Assembly: GCA_963714375.1 (NCBI GenBank)
Contig: CAVQOG010000008.1
Coordinates: 372,001-436,000 of the forward strand
DNA from: UBA5794 sp963714375
GTDB lineage: Bacteria > Actinomycetota > Acidimicrobiia > Spongiisociales > UBA5794
Direction: 5' to 3'
DNA: 64,000 nt
The position numbers and the translations under genes are program-made. Positions within the stretch are counted from its first letter, which is position 1, and the number at the start of each line of letters is the position of its first letter. Shown here in pieces: positions 28,390 through 35,874 of this stretch. The notes beneath the pieces are model-generated. The model saw only the letters and a list, made by a program, of their open reading frames with translations, was not told the DNA's origin and made no database searches.

Positions 28390-28577
28390 GATCGCGTCCC
28401 CCCTCTAGGGGGGACGGCAGACGAGCGCAGCGAGGATGCAGGGGGGCCGGGGAGCCTGCGACCACGAAGTAGTACCAGAGGGACGCGGGTTCGCCCGTCC
28501 CTTGAGCTGGAGGACGGGGCTCTCAGGCTCGCACGCCCCCCTGGCTCACTTCGTTCGCCCGTCCCCCCTGAAGGGGG
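28390..28577. repeat. dispersed hairpin-bounded repeat, copy C (interrupted by the IS)
   Basis: Begins with the hairpin CCCCCCTCTAGGGGGG at about 28398-28413 and contains the core of copy A in inverted orientation, including GGGGAGCCTGCGACCA and CAGGCTCGCACGCCCCCCT. It ends in CCCCCCTGAAGGGGG, where the IS481-family element begins. The rest of the terminal motif (GGGAGGACG) resumes right after the IS at 29851. Confidence 0.75.
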
Positions 28578-29850
28578 TGTATGGACCCGAGACATGGGTT
28601 ACAGGTGTGCGGGGACATGGGTGACACTCGATACTTGGAGGGTTGTCCATGTTGGAGGATGAGATGCCTTGGATTGGCGGGTCGATCGAGTCTCTGAGGG
28701 TGACGTTCTGTCATCTTGCTAGGTCTGGTTCTGATGTGACGTTTAGCGATCTGTGTCACCGGTTCGGGATTTCTCGTAAGACGGGTTACAAGTGGCTTGC
28801 CAGATACGACGGCGGTGGGGCTGGTGGGTTGCGTGATCGATCCCGTGCACCACACGGGTCACCTACTAAGACCCGGGTCGACATTGAGGAGAAAGTTCTT
28901 GAGGTCCGTGAGGAACATCCAGCGTGGGGTGGCCGCAAAATCCGTCGCCGGTTGCAGAATTTGGGGAATATTGACGTGCCGGCACCGTCAACGATCACCG
29001 ATATTTTGCATCGTTACGACAAGATCGCACCAGCTGAGACCCAAGCTGGTGGTTACACACGGTTCGAGGCTGATGAGCCCAACGACATGTGGCAGATGGA
29101 TTTCAAGGGCTGGTTCACGTGTGGCACAGGCAGGTGTGACCCCTTTGATGTGCTTGACGACCATTCACGCTACAACCTGGCTCTTGAAGCATGCAACAAA
29201 CCCGACACCGTTTCGGTTCAGACGTCGTTGAGTGAAACGTTCACAACCTACGGGCTACCCAAATGGGTGTTGTGTGACAACGGGCAGCCATGGGGAACAT
29301 CCCAAGCCGGATACCGGTGGACAAAACTCACCGTGTGGATGTTGGACCTAGGTGTCTCGGTGACCCATTCGCGACCCCGGCATCCCCAAACACTTGGCAA
29401 GGACGAACGGTTCCACAGAACCTTGAACCTTGAAGTGATCTCGAGAAGGGAATGGGACTCCCATCAACAAGTCCAACAAGCATTCAACACGTGGCGCCAC
29501 ACCTACAACCATGAACGGCCACACGACGCTTTGGATCTTGATGTGCCAGCATCGCGATACAAACCCTCGACCCGTTCTATGCCCGCTGTTATTGAACCCG
29601 TCGACTATCCCGATGGATACGAAGTACGTAAAGTCGAAGCCCAAGCCCGAATCCAATACAAAGGAAACCGCTACAAGATCGGGAAACCATTCATAGGACG
29701 CCGGGTCGGGATCGTCCCAACCACCACCGACGGCATCTACAACGTTGTCTACCGACACCAACACATCACAACAATCGACCTGACACAATGAACACCAAAA
29801 CTGTCACCCATGTCCCCGCACAAGTGTCACCCATGTCACCGGTCTATACA
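28578..29850 (+). mobile_element. IS481-family insertion sequence, complete
   Basis: 1273 bp bounded by 49-bp imperfect inverted repeats, 28578-28626 and 29802-29850, with six mismatches by eye; the ends read TGTAT...ATACA. Within each repeat the motif ACATGGGTNACA occurs twice in near-identical form (likely transposase-binding sites). One transposase gene fills it. It lies in the terminal hairpin of repeat C; the flanks are G-rich (GGG on both sides), so a short target duplication is possible but not provable. Confidence 0.88.
28649..29791 (+). CDS. IS481-family transposase
   Basis: DDE transposase of 380 residues. An N-terminal helix-turn-helix is seen at about residues 27-50 (DLCHRFGISRKTGYKWLARY). 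The catalytic core has MWQMDFKGWF (first Asp, about 149), VLDDHSRY, LCDNGQPWG (second Asp, about 210) and PQTLGKDERFHRTL (Glu), then a C-terminal RHTYNHERPHDALD. ATG 28649 has GGAGGG six bases upstream. The frame is intact, so the element may be active. Confidence 0.92.
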   Translation: MLEDEMPWIGGSIESLRVTFCHLARSGSDVTFSDLCHRFGISRKTGYKWLARYDGGGAGGLRDRSRAPHGSPTKTRVDIEEKVLEVREEHPAWGGRKIRRRLQNLGNIDVPAPSTITDILHRYDKIAPAETQAGGYTRFEADEPNDMWQMDFKGWFTCGTGRCDPFDVLDDHSRYNLALEACNKPDTVSVQTSLSETFTTYGLPKWVLCDNGQPWGTSQAGYRWTKLTVWMLDLGVSVTHSRPRHPQTLGKDERFHRTLNLEVISRREWDSHQQVQQAFNTWRHTYNHERPHDALDLDVPASRYKPSTRSMPAVIEPVDYPDGYEVRKVEAQARIQYKGNRYKIGKPFIGRRVGIVPTTTDGIYNVVYRHQHITTIDLTQ

Positions 29851-29867
29851 GGGAGGACGCGTTTGTC

Positions 29868-29918
29868 TCAACGCTCAACGCTTAACGCCCAACCTGACCC
29901 ATCTTCTGACTTCTGAAT
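29868..29918. repeat. heptamer array upstream of tRNA-Met/tuf
   Basis: Degenerate 7-bp units: CTCAACG, CTCAACG, CTTAACG, CCCAACC, then TCTGACT-type units. It occupies the region between the IS and the promoter of tRNA-Met. The last unit overlaps the likely -35 position. Confidence 0.65.
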
Positions 29919-29935
29919 TCTCAACGGCATATACT
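29906..29935 (+). promoter_or_regulatory. promoter of tRNA-Met and tuf copy 1
   Basis: CTGACT, 18 bp, TATACT. The -10 lies in the context CATATACT, which recurs before tRNA-Trp/secE and before rpsL. The -35 is formed by a heptamer unit. The tRNA starts 74 bp downstream. Confidence 0.55.
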
Positions 29936-30008
29936 GCCGTCCTGTCTCGGCAATGCCCGCGACGCGTCGGGCGCGTGCTTGGCGGATCATCGCGAAAGCG
30001 GCGAACAA

Positions 30009-30082
30009 GGCGGCGTAGCTCAGCTGGTGAGAGCGCGCGACTCATAATCGCGAGGTCGGCAGTTCAAGTCTGCCCGCCGCTA
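30009..30082 (+). tRNA. tRNA-Met (anticodon CAT, elongator type)
   Basis: Acceptor GGCGGCG pairs with CGCCGCT (one G-T pair at the end). The anticodon arm CGCGACTCATAATCGCG carries CAT. T arm GGCAGTTCAAGTCTGCC. The sequence closely resembles actinobacterial elongator tRNA-Met; a lysidine-modified tRNA-Ile is the alternative. It lies 45 bp before tuf and is probably co-transcribed. Confidence 0.9.
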
Positions 30083-30127
30083 CGCACACGTAACAAACAG
30101 AATGTATCGGTTCGGGAGGACCAGACC

Positions 30128-31315
30128 ATGGCGAAGGAAAAGTTTGAGCGGTCGAAGCCGCATGTGAATATTGGCACGATGGGTCATATTGATCATGGGA
30201 AGACGACGTTGACTGCGGCTATTACGAAGGTGTTGTCTGAGTCGGGTTCTGGTTCTGTGTTTACGGCGTTTGATGATATTGATAAGGCTCCTGAGGAGCG
30301 TGAGCGTGGGATTACGATTGCGATTTCTCATGTGGAGTATGAGACGGCGAATCGTCATTATGCCCATGTTGATATGCCGGGGCATGCTGATTATGTCAAG
30401 AACATGATTACGGGTGCTGCTCAGGTTGATGGGGCGATTTTGGTGGTGTCTGCTGCTGATGGTCCAATGCCTCAGACTCGTGAGCATGTGTTGTTGGCGC
30501 GTCAGGTTGGTGTGCCGGCTTTGGTTGTGTTTATGAACAAGGTTGATCAGGTTGATGATGATGAGTTGTTGGATTTGGTTGAGCTTGAGGTGAGGGATCT
30601 TCTCAATGAGTATGAGTTCCCTGGTGATGATATTCCTGTTGTTCGGGGTTCTGCTTTGAAGGCTTTGGAGGGTGATGAGGGGGCTGCGGCTCAGGTTGCT
30701 GAGTTGATGGATGCCGTTGATTCATATATTGAGGAGCCTGTTCGTGAGACGGATAAGCCCTTTGCGATGCCCATTGAGGATGTGTTTTCTATTACGGGTC
30801 GTGGCACTGTGGTGACGGGGCGTATTGAGCAGGGTGTTTTGAAGGTGGGGGATCACGTTGAGATTGTTGGTTTGCGTGATTTGCAGACAACGACGTGTAC
30901 GGGTATTGAGATGTTCCGTAAGTTGTTGGATGAGGGTCGTGCGGGGGACAATGTTGGGCTTCTTCTCCGTGGTATTGGGAAGGATGATGTGGAGCGTGGT
31001 CAGGTGGTCGCGGCTCCGGGTTCGATTACTCCTCATACGGTGTTTGAGGCCAATGTGTACATTTTGACCAAGGATGAGGGTGGGCGTCATAACCCGTTCT
31101 TTGATGGGTATCGTCCACAGTTTTATTTCCGTACCACGGATGTGACGGGTGCTGTGAAGTTGCCTGAAGGTACTGAGATGGTGATGCCTGGTGATAACAC
31201 TGAGATGACCGTGACGTTGGGTAAGCCCATTGCTATGGATGAGGGGCTGCGTTTTGCTATCCGTGAGGGTGGCCGCACGGTGGGTGCTGGCCGAGTAGTC
31301 AAGATCATCGAGTAA
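30128..31315 (+). CDS. tuf: elongation factor Tu, copy 1
   Basis: GTPase that delivers aminoacyl-tRNA to the ribosome; 395 residues. P-loop GHIDHGKT at 19-26 (Ile where most have Val), DMPGHADYVKNM for the switch II region, and NKVD for guanine recognition. ATG 30128 has GGAGG eight bases upstream; an upstream in-frame extension through the tRNA is an artefact. The gene appears identical to copy 2 at 49713, including 80 bp after the stop. Codons end mostly in T or G (ATT, GAT, CAT, TTG, GTT), unlike the C-ending usage of neighbouring ribosomal genes. Confidence 0.97.
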   Translation: MAKEKFERSKPHVNIGTMGHIDHGKTTLTAAITKVLSESGSGSVFTAFDDIDKAPEERERGITIAISHVEYETANRHYAHVDMPGHADYVKNMITGAAQVDGAILVVSAADGPMPQTREHVLLARQVGVPALVVFMNKVDQVDDDELLDLVELEVRDLLNEYEFPGDDIPVVRGSALKALEGDEGAAAQVAELMDAVDSYIEEPVRETDKPFAMPIEDVFSITGRGTVVTGRIEQGVLKVGDHVEIVGLRDLQTTTCTGIEMFRKLLDEGRAGDNVGLLLRGIGKDDVERGQVVAAPGSITPHTVFEANVYILTKDEGGRHNPFFDGYRPQFYFRTTDVTGAVKLPEGTEMVMPGDNTEMTVTLGKPIAMDEGLRFAIREGGRTVGAGRVVKIIE

Positions 31316-31340
31316 CCAGTTATCGGGCCTACGGCTCACA

Positions 31341-31372
31341 AACGGCTGAAAGCTGAAAGCTGAAAGCTGTAA
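31341..31372. repeat. AGCTGAA heptamer array after tuf copy 1
   Basis: About four units of AGCTGAA/AGCTGTA in the gap between tuf and rpmG; the same array follows tuf copy 2 at 50926-50957. Confidence 0.7.
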
Positions 31373-31396
31373 GCAAACGAACGAAGAGAGTTTCAC

Positions 31397-31558
31397 ATGG
31401 CCAGTGACAAACGCCCGCCGATCACGCTTGCATGCGAGTCCTGCAAGAGGCGGAACTACGTCACCACGAAGAGCAAGACCAACACGAGGGACCGCCTTGA
31501 GTTGAAGAAGTTCTGCAAGTGGTGTCGCGAACAGACACCTCACAAAGAAACCCGCTAA
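31397..31558 (+). CDS. rpmG: 50S ribosomal protein L33
   Basis: Small zinc-type L33 of 53 residues, MASDKRPPITLACESCKRRN at the start, with two CxxC pairs (CESC at about 13-16, CKWC at about 40-43). The zinc-binding form is indicated. It uses the ribosome-binding region that lies inside the duplicated tuf tract. In mycobacteria rpmG likewise precedes the had dehydratase genes. Confidence 0.92.
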   Translation: MASDKRPPITLACESCKRRNYVTTKSKTNTRDRLELKKFCKWCREQTPHKETR

Positions 31559-31588
31559 ACGCCGGTGTCGTCATCGCTAGTCAACCCG

Positions 31589-31760
31589 CGTCCCCCCTTT
31601 AGGGGGGACGGATTCGACGTAGTCGGATCAGGGGAACGGCCGCCCTTTTGGGCGGCTTGGGAGTTTGCTGCCCAAACTCCAGGCGCGCCTGGCAGTTTCG
31701 TGAGAAACTGCCAACGCCTGCGGCAGCAGGCGCTGCGTGCCCCTTCTCCCAGGGGGACGG
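31589..31760. repeat. dispersed multi-hairpin repeat, copy D
   Basis: Same architecture as copy B: outer hairpin CCCCCCTTTAGGGGGG, GACGTAGTCGGATCA, then four stems GCCGCCC/GGGCGGC, GGAGTTTG/CAAACTCC, GGCAGTTTC/GAAACTGCC and GCCTGC/GCAGGC, ending in CCCAGGGGGACGG. The last bases, AGGGGGAC, act as the apparent ribosome-binding site of the next gene, whose ATG is the first codon after the repeat. Confidence 0.78.
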
Positions 31761-32579
31761 ATGACTGATACGGTCACACCTTTCGATCTTCTCGGACACA
31801 CCATCGGGCCCGTCACGGTCACAGTGACGCCGGACAGCGTGGCAGCGTATGTGGCAGCGACCCATGACGATGCGCAACGATGGGTCAAGACCGCTCCGCC
31901 CGGCTTCGCGTCCGTGCTCCTCTTCGCTGTTGCGGATGCCTTTCTTTATGACTCGAGGATCGTCGAATACACAGCGACGTTGATGCACGTCGACCAGACC
32001 TTCGCGTACGTTGCGCCAGTCGCGGTGCCATCCGAGCAGGCCGTCACGGGAACGATTACGAAGGTCCGTGAGCGAGGCGGCTCGTTTTTCGTGACATTCG
32101 AGGCGACTTCCACGGATGGTGGACGCACAACAGTGGAGTCCATCTCAACATTCCTACTATCGAACCAGAAGGCACCGCCACCAGCGTCAGAGCGGGCGGA
32201 ACCCTCCCTCCGCGAGTCGGGTGTCAATGGTCATGATGGAAGTGCTCTCCTGCGCTCGGCGAGCAGAAACGACCTGGTGCGTTACGCAGCTGCTTCGCGG
32301 GACTTCAATCCCTTCCACTGGGATCACGAATCTGCTGTAGGTGCCGGAATGCCGGGAGTCGTCGTACACGGGCTCCTGATGTACGCGTGGGCGATGCAGG
32401 CTGTGGCGATGCATGGCTCTGTGGCCTCGGCAAAGGTGCGGTTTCGCAATGCTCTGTTTCCGGCCGAACAAGGAGCCGTCACGACCGATGTTGATGGTGA
32501 TCAGGTCAAGGTTGTACTCGCAAGAGATGGGGAGCAGCTCGTGACCGGTACGGCTACGGTTGTACCAGACGCGGAGTAA
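31761..32579 (+). CDS. MaoC-like dehydratase, fused HadA-HadB type
   Basis: Predicted (R)-specific hydratase/dehydratase of acyl thioesters. It has two hot-dog domains in one chain of 272 residues: an N-terminal MaoC-N-like half (to about 135) and a C-terminal half with the hydratase-2 motif DFNPFHWDHESAVGAGMPG (about 179-197) holding the catalytic Asp and His. In mycobacteria HadA and HadB are separate and sit in the same place between rpmG and secE, so the locus suggests a role in fatty-acid elongation. ATG 31761 follows the G-rich end of repeat D, which supplies the ribosome-binding site. Confidence 0.82.
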   Translation: MTDTVTPFDLLGHTIGPVTVTVTPDSVAAYVAATHDDAQRWVKTAPPGFASVLLFAVADAFLYDSRIVEYTATLMHVDQTFAYVAPVAVPSEQAVTGTITKVRERGGSFFVTFEATSTDGGRTTVESISTFLLSNQKAPPPASERAEPSLRESGVNGHDGSALLRSASRNDLVRYAAASRDFNPFHWDHESAVGAGMPGVVVHGLLMYAWAMQAVAMHGSVASAKVRFRNALFPAEQGAVTTDVDGDQVKVVLARDGEQLVTGTATVVPDAE

Positions 32580-32583
32580 CGAC

Positions 32584-33171
32584 ATGTATCGACCTCAAGT
32601 CGAACCATTCGAAACACGGAGCGAAACCTACGAACTCGTTGAACGCGCCCGTCGCGGCGATCGAGACGCTTTCGGAGAGCTCGTTCGGCTCCATCAGCAC
32701 GAGGTGTATACGTTGGCCGTCAGATTGGTCAGGGATAGGGAACTCGCCCTCGATGTCTCCCAGGATGCATTTGTCCGCGCATGGCGGGCGATGCCAAAGT
32801 TTCGCGGAGACTCGAAGTTCTCCACATGGATGCACCGGATCACGGTGAACACCGCGTGGACGCACCGTGACAAACAGAATCGGATCCGCGTCGATCCGCT
32901 CGACAGCATGCATCGTGAGCCTGAGTCGACCAGCCTGGACCCCATTCGTGCAGGCGAATCGGTTTCGGCGAGCTCACATATCGAGGAGGCCCTCCTTGAT
33001 TTGACTGAGTCGGTGAGATCCGTCGTTGTGCTCAAAGATGTGTACGACTGGACCCACGCTGAGATCTCGGAGCACCTCGATATATCGGTTACCGCGGCAA
33101 AGGTACGCCTGCACCGAGGGCGCAAGCAGCTTCGGTCGGCTCTTGATGGGTTTCAGGATGGTGCACAATGA
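32584..33171 (+). CDS. ECF-type RNA polymerase sigma factor
   Basis: Sigma-70 family, extracytoplasmic-function group, 195 residues. Region 2 spans about 20-90 (AFGELVRLHQHEVYTLAVRL and LDVSQDAFVRAWRAMPKFRG), and region 4 about 130-185 with HAEISEHLDISVTAAKVRLH as helix-turn-helix. ATG 32584 is preferred to an upstream in-frame codon inside the previous gene. The next gene overlaps it by 4 bp and looks like its anti-sigma factor. Confidence 0.88.
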   Translation: MYRPQVEPFETRSETYELVERARRGDRDAFGELVRLHQHEVYTLAVRLVRDRELALDVSQDAFVRAWRAMPKFRGDSKFSTWMHRITVNTAWTHRDKQNRIRVDPLDSMHREPESTSLDPIRAGESVSASSHIEEALLDLTESVRSVVVLKDVYDWTHAEISEHLDISVTAAKVRLHRGRKQLRSALDGFQDGAQ

Positions 33172-33506
33172 ATGTGATGTGTTCAGCTGTTCACGTCGCG
33201 CTCGACACCGTGGGCACATCAGCAATCACAGGACCACTCGCTGGTCATGTCGAACGGTGCGAGGAATGCGAGCACCGCGTTCGGACCCTTCAAACCGTGA
33301 CTGTGGCTCTCCAATTACTTGATCCAGAGGCGCATGCTGCGCCGCGTCGACTGCAGCCAGACATCATGGGTTCCCTGGGTCCCGTGGCTGTTCCTGATCC
33401 CGTCCACGGCATCTCGCTCAAGGTGCCTGTGGCCGCGGCCGTTGTGGCAACAGCTGCGGCCGGGACTGCGGTGCTGATCCGGATCCGGCGAGCACGGGCT
33501 GCCTGA
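33168..33506 (+). CDS. zinc-finger anti-sigma factor-like membrane protein
   Basis: 112-residue protein with the anti-sigma zinc motif H-x3-C-x2-C in GHVERCEEC (His27, Cys31, Cys34) and one transmembrane segment, VPVAAAVVATAAAGTAVLI (about 86-104), followed by a basic end. It is translationally coupled to the ECF sigma gene. The signal sensed is unknown. Confidence 0.72.
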   Translation: MNVMCSAVHVALDTVGTSAITGPLAGHVERCEECEHRVRTLQTVTVALQLLDPEAHAAPRRLQPDIMGSLGPVAVPDPVHGISLKVPVAAAVVATAAAGTAVLIRIRRARAA

Positions 33507-33534
33507 ATCTCTGCAGCGCCAGCAACCCAGTCGG

Positions 33535-33564
33535 TTTACACTTCGGGTTGGCAGCACATATACT
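33535..33564 (+). promoter_or_regulatory. promoter of tRNA-Trp / secE-nusG
   Basis: TTTACA, 18 bp, TATACT, a near-consensus sigma-70-type promoter, with the tRNA beginning 26 bp after the -10. The CATATACT context equals that before tRNA-Met and rpsL. Confidence 0.65.
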
Positions 33565-33589
33565 CGCGAGCCGCGCCCCATCAGGCCGG

Positions 33590-33663
33590 AGGGGTGTAGC
33601 TCCAATTGGCAGAGCGCCGGTCTCCAAAACCGGATGTTGTGGGTTCGAGTCCCGCCACCCCTG
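33590..33663 (+). tRNA. tRNA-Trp (anticodon CCA)
   Basis: Acceptor AGGGGTG pairs with CACCCCT; anticodon arm CCGGTCTCCAAAACCGG with CCA; T arm GTGGGTTCGAGTCCCGC. 74 nt; the CCA end is only partly matched in DNA (GCA follows). The position before secE is as in mycobacteria. Confidence 0.95.
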
Positions 33664-33687
33664 CAAAAGGACACGTAGGAGTATCGA

Positions 33688-33990
33688 GTGAATCGTGAAA
33701 TGAGACGCCTTCAGGCGAAGGAAGAGGAGCGGGCGAAGAAGCGCCGCTCCGAAGGCCCGCGCCCGAAGAAGTCCAGCCAAGGTGAGAAGCTCAGCTTCTT
33801 CCAACGCGTCAAGAAGTACTTTCGCGAGGTCAAGCAGGAACTCAAGAAGGTCGCATGGCCATCGCGTGAGGAGCTCACCACGTACTCGATCGTCGTGTTC
33901 GGTGTCACCACGATTCTCACATTCGTCGTGTTCGGTCTCGACTGGGCATTCAACCGGGCAGTTATCAACGTGCTGGAGGCCATCACCTAA
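33688..33990 (+). CDS. secE: preprotein translocase subunit SecE
   Basis: Single-span subunit of the SecYEG channel, 100 residues. A highly basic N-terminal 40 residues precede the conserved FREVKQELKKVAWPSREEL (about 45-63) and one transmembrane segment (about 68-88). GTG start with AGGAG upstream. The stop shares one base with the nusG start. Confidence 0.93.
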   Translation: MNREMRRLQAKEEERAKKRRSEGPRPKKSSQGEKLSFFQRVKKYFREVKQELKKVAWPSREELTTYSIVVFGVTTILTFVVFGLDWAFNRAVINVLEAIT

Positions 33991-34619
33991 TGGCAGACGT
34001 AGCAGAAGAGGTAGTCATCGACGACGTCGATGGGGCCGAAGAACCAGTTGGTGAACCAAAGCCGCTCAGCCCGTACGATCTCCCTGGTGCTTGGTACGTG
34101 GTCCACTCCTACTCGGGCTACGAGAACAAGGTCAAGGCAAACCTCGAGACCCGCGTCAAGTCCATGCATCTTGAAGACAAGGTGTTCGACGTAGCCATCC
34201 CGATGGAGGATGTCGTCGAATACAAGGGTGGCAAGAAGGTCACGGTCGAGCGCAAGAAGTTCCCGGGCTATGTGCTTGTCCGCATGTACATGGATGACGA
34301 CTCGTGGTACGCCGTGCGAAACACGCCAAATGTCACGGGCTTCGTCGGCTCGGGAACGAAGCCAAGTCCCCTCTCTCGCAAGGAAGTTGAGCACATCCTC
34401 GGCGTCGCGAAGGAAGAGGGAACGAAGAAGTCGAAGCCGACCTTCAAGCCGGCCTGGGAAGTCAGTGAGACTGTCCGGGTTGTCGAGGGTCCATTCGCGG
34501 ATTTCAACGGTGTCATCGAAGACATCAATGTCGACCAGTCGAAGGTACGAGTACTCGTCGACATCTTTGGTCGTGAGACACCGGTCGAACTCAACTTTGA
34601 CCAGATCATCAAGTACTGA
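33990..34619 (+). CDS. nusG: transcription termination/antitermination factor NusG
   Basis: Binds RNA polymerase and links it to Rho or the ribosome. The NGN domain begins at WYVVHSYSGYENKVKANLET (about residues 32-51) and the C-terminal KOW domain covers FADFNGVIEDINVDQSKVRV (about 169-188). The N-terminal 30 residues are an acidic extension common in actinobacteria. 209 residues. Confidence 0.95.
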   Translation: MADVAEEVVIDDVDGAEEPVGEPKPLSPYDLPGAWYVVHSYSGYENKVKANLETRVKSMHLEDKVFDVAIPMEDVVEYKGGKKVTVERKKFPGYVLVRMYMDDDSWYAVRNTPNVTGFVGSGTKPSPLSRKEVEHILGVAKEEGTKKSKPTFKPAWEVSETVRVVEGPFADFNGVIEDINVDQSKVRVLVDIFGRETPVELNFDQIIKY

Positions 34620-34638
34620 CAAGCAAGGAATTTGACTC

Positions 34639-35070
34639 ATGGGTCGCAAGAAACTTATGACCGTGCTCAAGTTGCAGATCCCCGCCGGCCAGGCAAGCCC
34701 TGCGCCACCGGTTGGTCCTGCACTTGGACAGCACGGGGTGAACATCATGGACTTCGTTCAGGCATATAACACCGAAACTGCTGCGCAGTCCGGCACAATC
34801 ATTCCTGTTGAGATTTCGATCTATGAGGATCGTTCGTTCACATTCATCACCAAGACGCCACCTGCCGCTGTACTCCTTCGACAGGCAGCCAGAATCGAGA
34901 AGGGTTCGCCGATTCCACACAAGGAAAAGGTTGGGTCCGTCACGAGGGCACAGGTCCGTGAGATCGCCGAAACAAAGATGCCAGACCTCAACGCAAACGA
35001 TATTGAAAACGCGATGAGGATTGTTGAGGGAACAGCCCGTTCGATGGGTCTCAATGTTGTGGACGCGTAG
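34639..35070 (+). CDS. rplK: 50S ribosomal protein L11
   Basis: Stalk-base protein, 143 residues of normal length. LKLQIPAGQASPAPPVGPAL near the N-terminus (about 10-29) and TPPAAVLLRQAA are family motifs; the C-terminal RNA-binding domain is intact. It lies 19 bp after nusG. Confidence 0.96.
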   Translation: MGRKKLMTVLKLQIPAGQASPAPPVGPALGQHGVNIMDFVQAYNTETAAQSGTIIPVEISIYEDRSFTFITKTPPAAVLLRQAARIEKGSPIPHKEKVGSVTRAQVREIAETKMPDLNANDIENAMRIVEGTARSMGLNVVDA

Positions 35071-35082
35071 AGAAGAAGCTAT

Positions 35083-35107
35083 CAGCTGACAGCTTTCAGC
35101 TTTCAGC
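35083..35107. repeat. AGCTNNC heptamer array between rplK and rplA
   Basis: Units AGCTATC, AGCTGAC, AGCTTTC, AGCTTTC, AGCCCA fill part of the 88-bp gap. AGCT is at the same position of each unit, and the units are near complements of the AGCTGAA type found after tuf. Confidence 0.65.
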
Positions 35108-35158
35108 CCAGACAAGAGTGGTAGGGCCCAGCGCCCGTGGACCACGAAAGGAACCATC

Positions 35159-35872
35159 ATGGCCGTTTCGAAGAACGTCGCCGCACTGCAGAACCGCTTC
35201 GAAAAGGAGTCTCTGTATTCCCCCGACGAGGCCCTTCAGCTCGTGAAGAGCCTTGCATTTGCCAAGTTCGATGAGTCCGTTGACATCGTCTTCAACCTTG
35301 GTATTGATGCTCGCCAAGCAGACCAGATCGTGCGCGGCACGGTTTCACTTCCACATGGATCGGGTAAGGACGTCAAAGTCGTTGTGTTCGCAAACGACCA
35401 GGCGAAGGAAGCCGAAGAGGCAGGGGCGGATCTCGTTGGTGGCCAAGAGCTCGCCGACCAGATCACAAACGGTGACGTCGCACTTGACTGGGATGTGACG
35501 ATCGCTACGCCAGACATGATGCCGGTCGTCGGAAAGCTCGGTCAGCTGCTCGGTCCACGTGGACTCATGCCAAACCCCAAGTCTGGGACCGTGACGACTG
35601 ATGTCGGCAAGACCGTTTCTGAGTTCAAGGCCGGTCGCGTCGAGTATCGCAATGACCGATATGGCAATGTCCACATCCCGATCGGGCGCGTCTCATTTGA
35701 GGCAGACAAGCTTGTCGACAACCTTGTGTCGGTCGCCGAAGAGATCGCCAGCTCCAGGCCACCGACGACGAAGGGCATCTTCATCAGGAAGATCGCCATC
35801 AGCTCAACGATGGGCCCTGGCATCAAGGTGGACACCCACGCCGTGACCGATCTGATCAAAGCCCGCAGATAG
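35159..35872 (+). CDS. rplA: 50S ribosomal protein L1
   Basis: L1-stalk protein and usual autoregulator of its operon, 237 residues. Conserved GKLGQLLGPRGLMPNPKSGT (about residues 124-143) is present. AAAGGAA lies upstream of the ATG. The gene is separated from rplK by heptamer repeats and followed by a long gap before rplJ. Confidence 0.96.
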   Translation: MAVSKNVAALQNRFEKESLYSPDEALQLVKSLAFAKFDESVDIVFNLGIDARQADQIVRGTVSLPHGSGKDVKVVVFANDQAKEAEEAGADLVGGQELADQITNGDVALDWDVTIATPDMMPVVGKLGQLLGPRGLMPNPKSGTVTTDVGKTVSEFKAGRVEYRNDRYGNVHIPIGRVSFEADKLVDNLVSVAEEIASSRPPTTKGIFIRKIAISSTMGPGIKVDTHAVTDLIKARR

Positions 35873-35874
35873 AT

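Larger units (their letters stand above)
30127..31395 (+). repeat. tuf duplication tract, copy 1
   Basis: As far as can be compared by eye, these 1269 bp equal 49712-50980: the whole tuf gene, the 3' region with AGCTGAA heptamers, and the GAAGAGAG ribosome-binding region of the following gene. Identity begins one base before ATG and stops one base before the next start codon (rpmG here, rpsJ there). Confidence 0.85.

Noticed and set aside
29810..30127. In-frame N-terminal extension of tuf copy 1
   Set aside because: It would run through the IS end, the promoter and tRNA-Met; the standard EF-Tu start at 30128 has its own ribosome-binding site.
30722..31543. Long open frame antisense to tuf copy 1, also seen antisense to copy 2 (50307-51299)
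   Set aside because: It is a by-product of the T/G-ending codons of tuf, which remove stops from the opposite strand; composition is Thr/Arg/His-rich with no family similarity and no ribosome-binding site.
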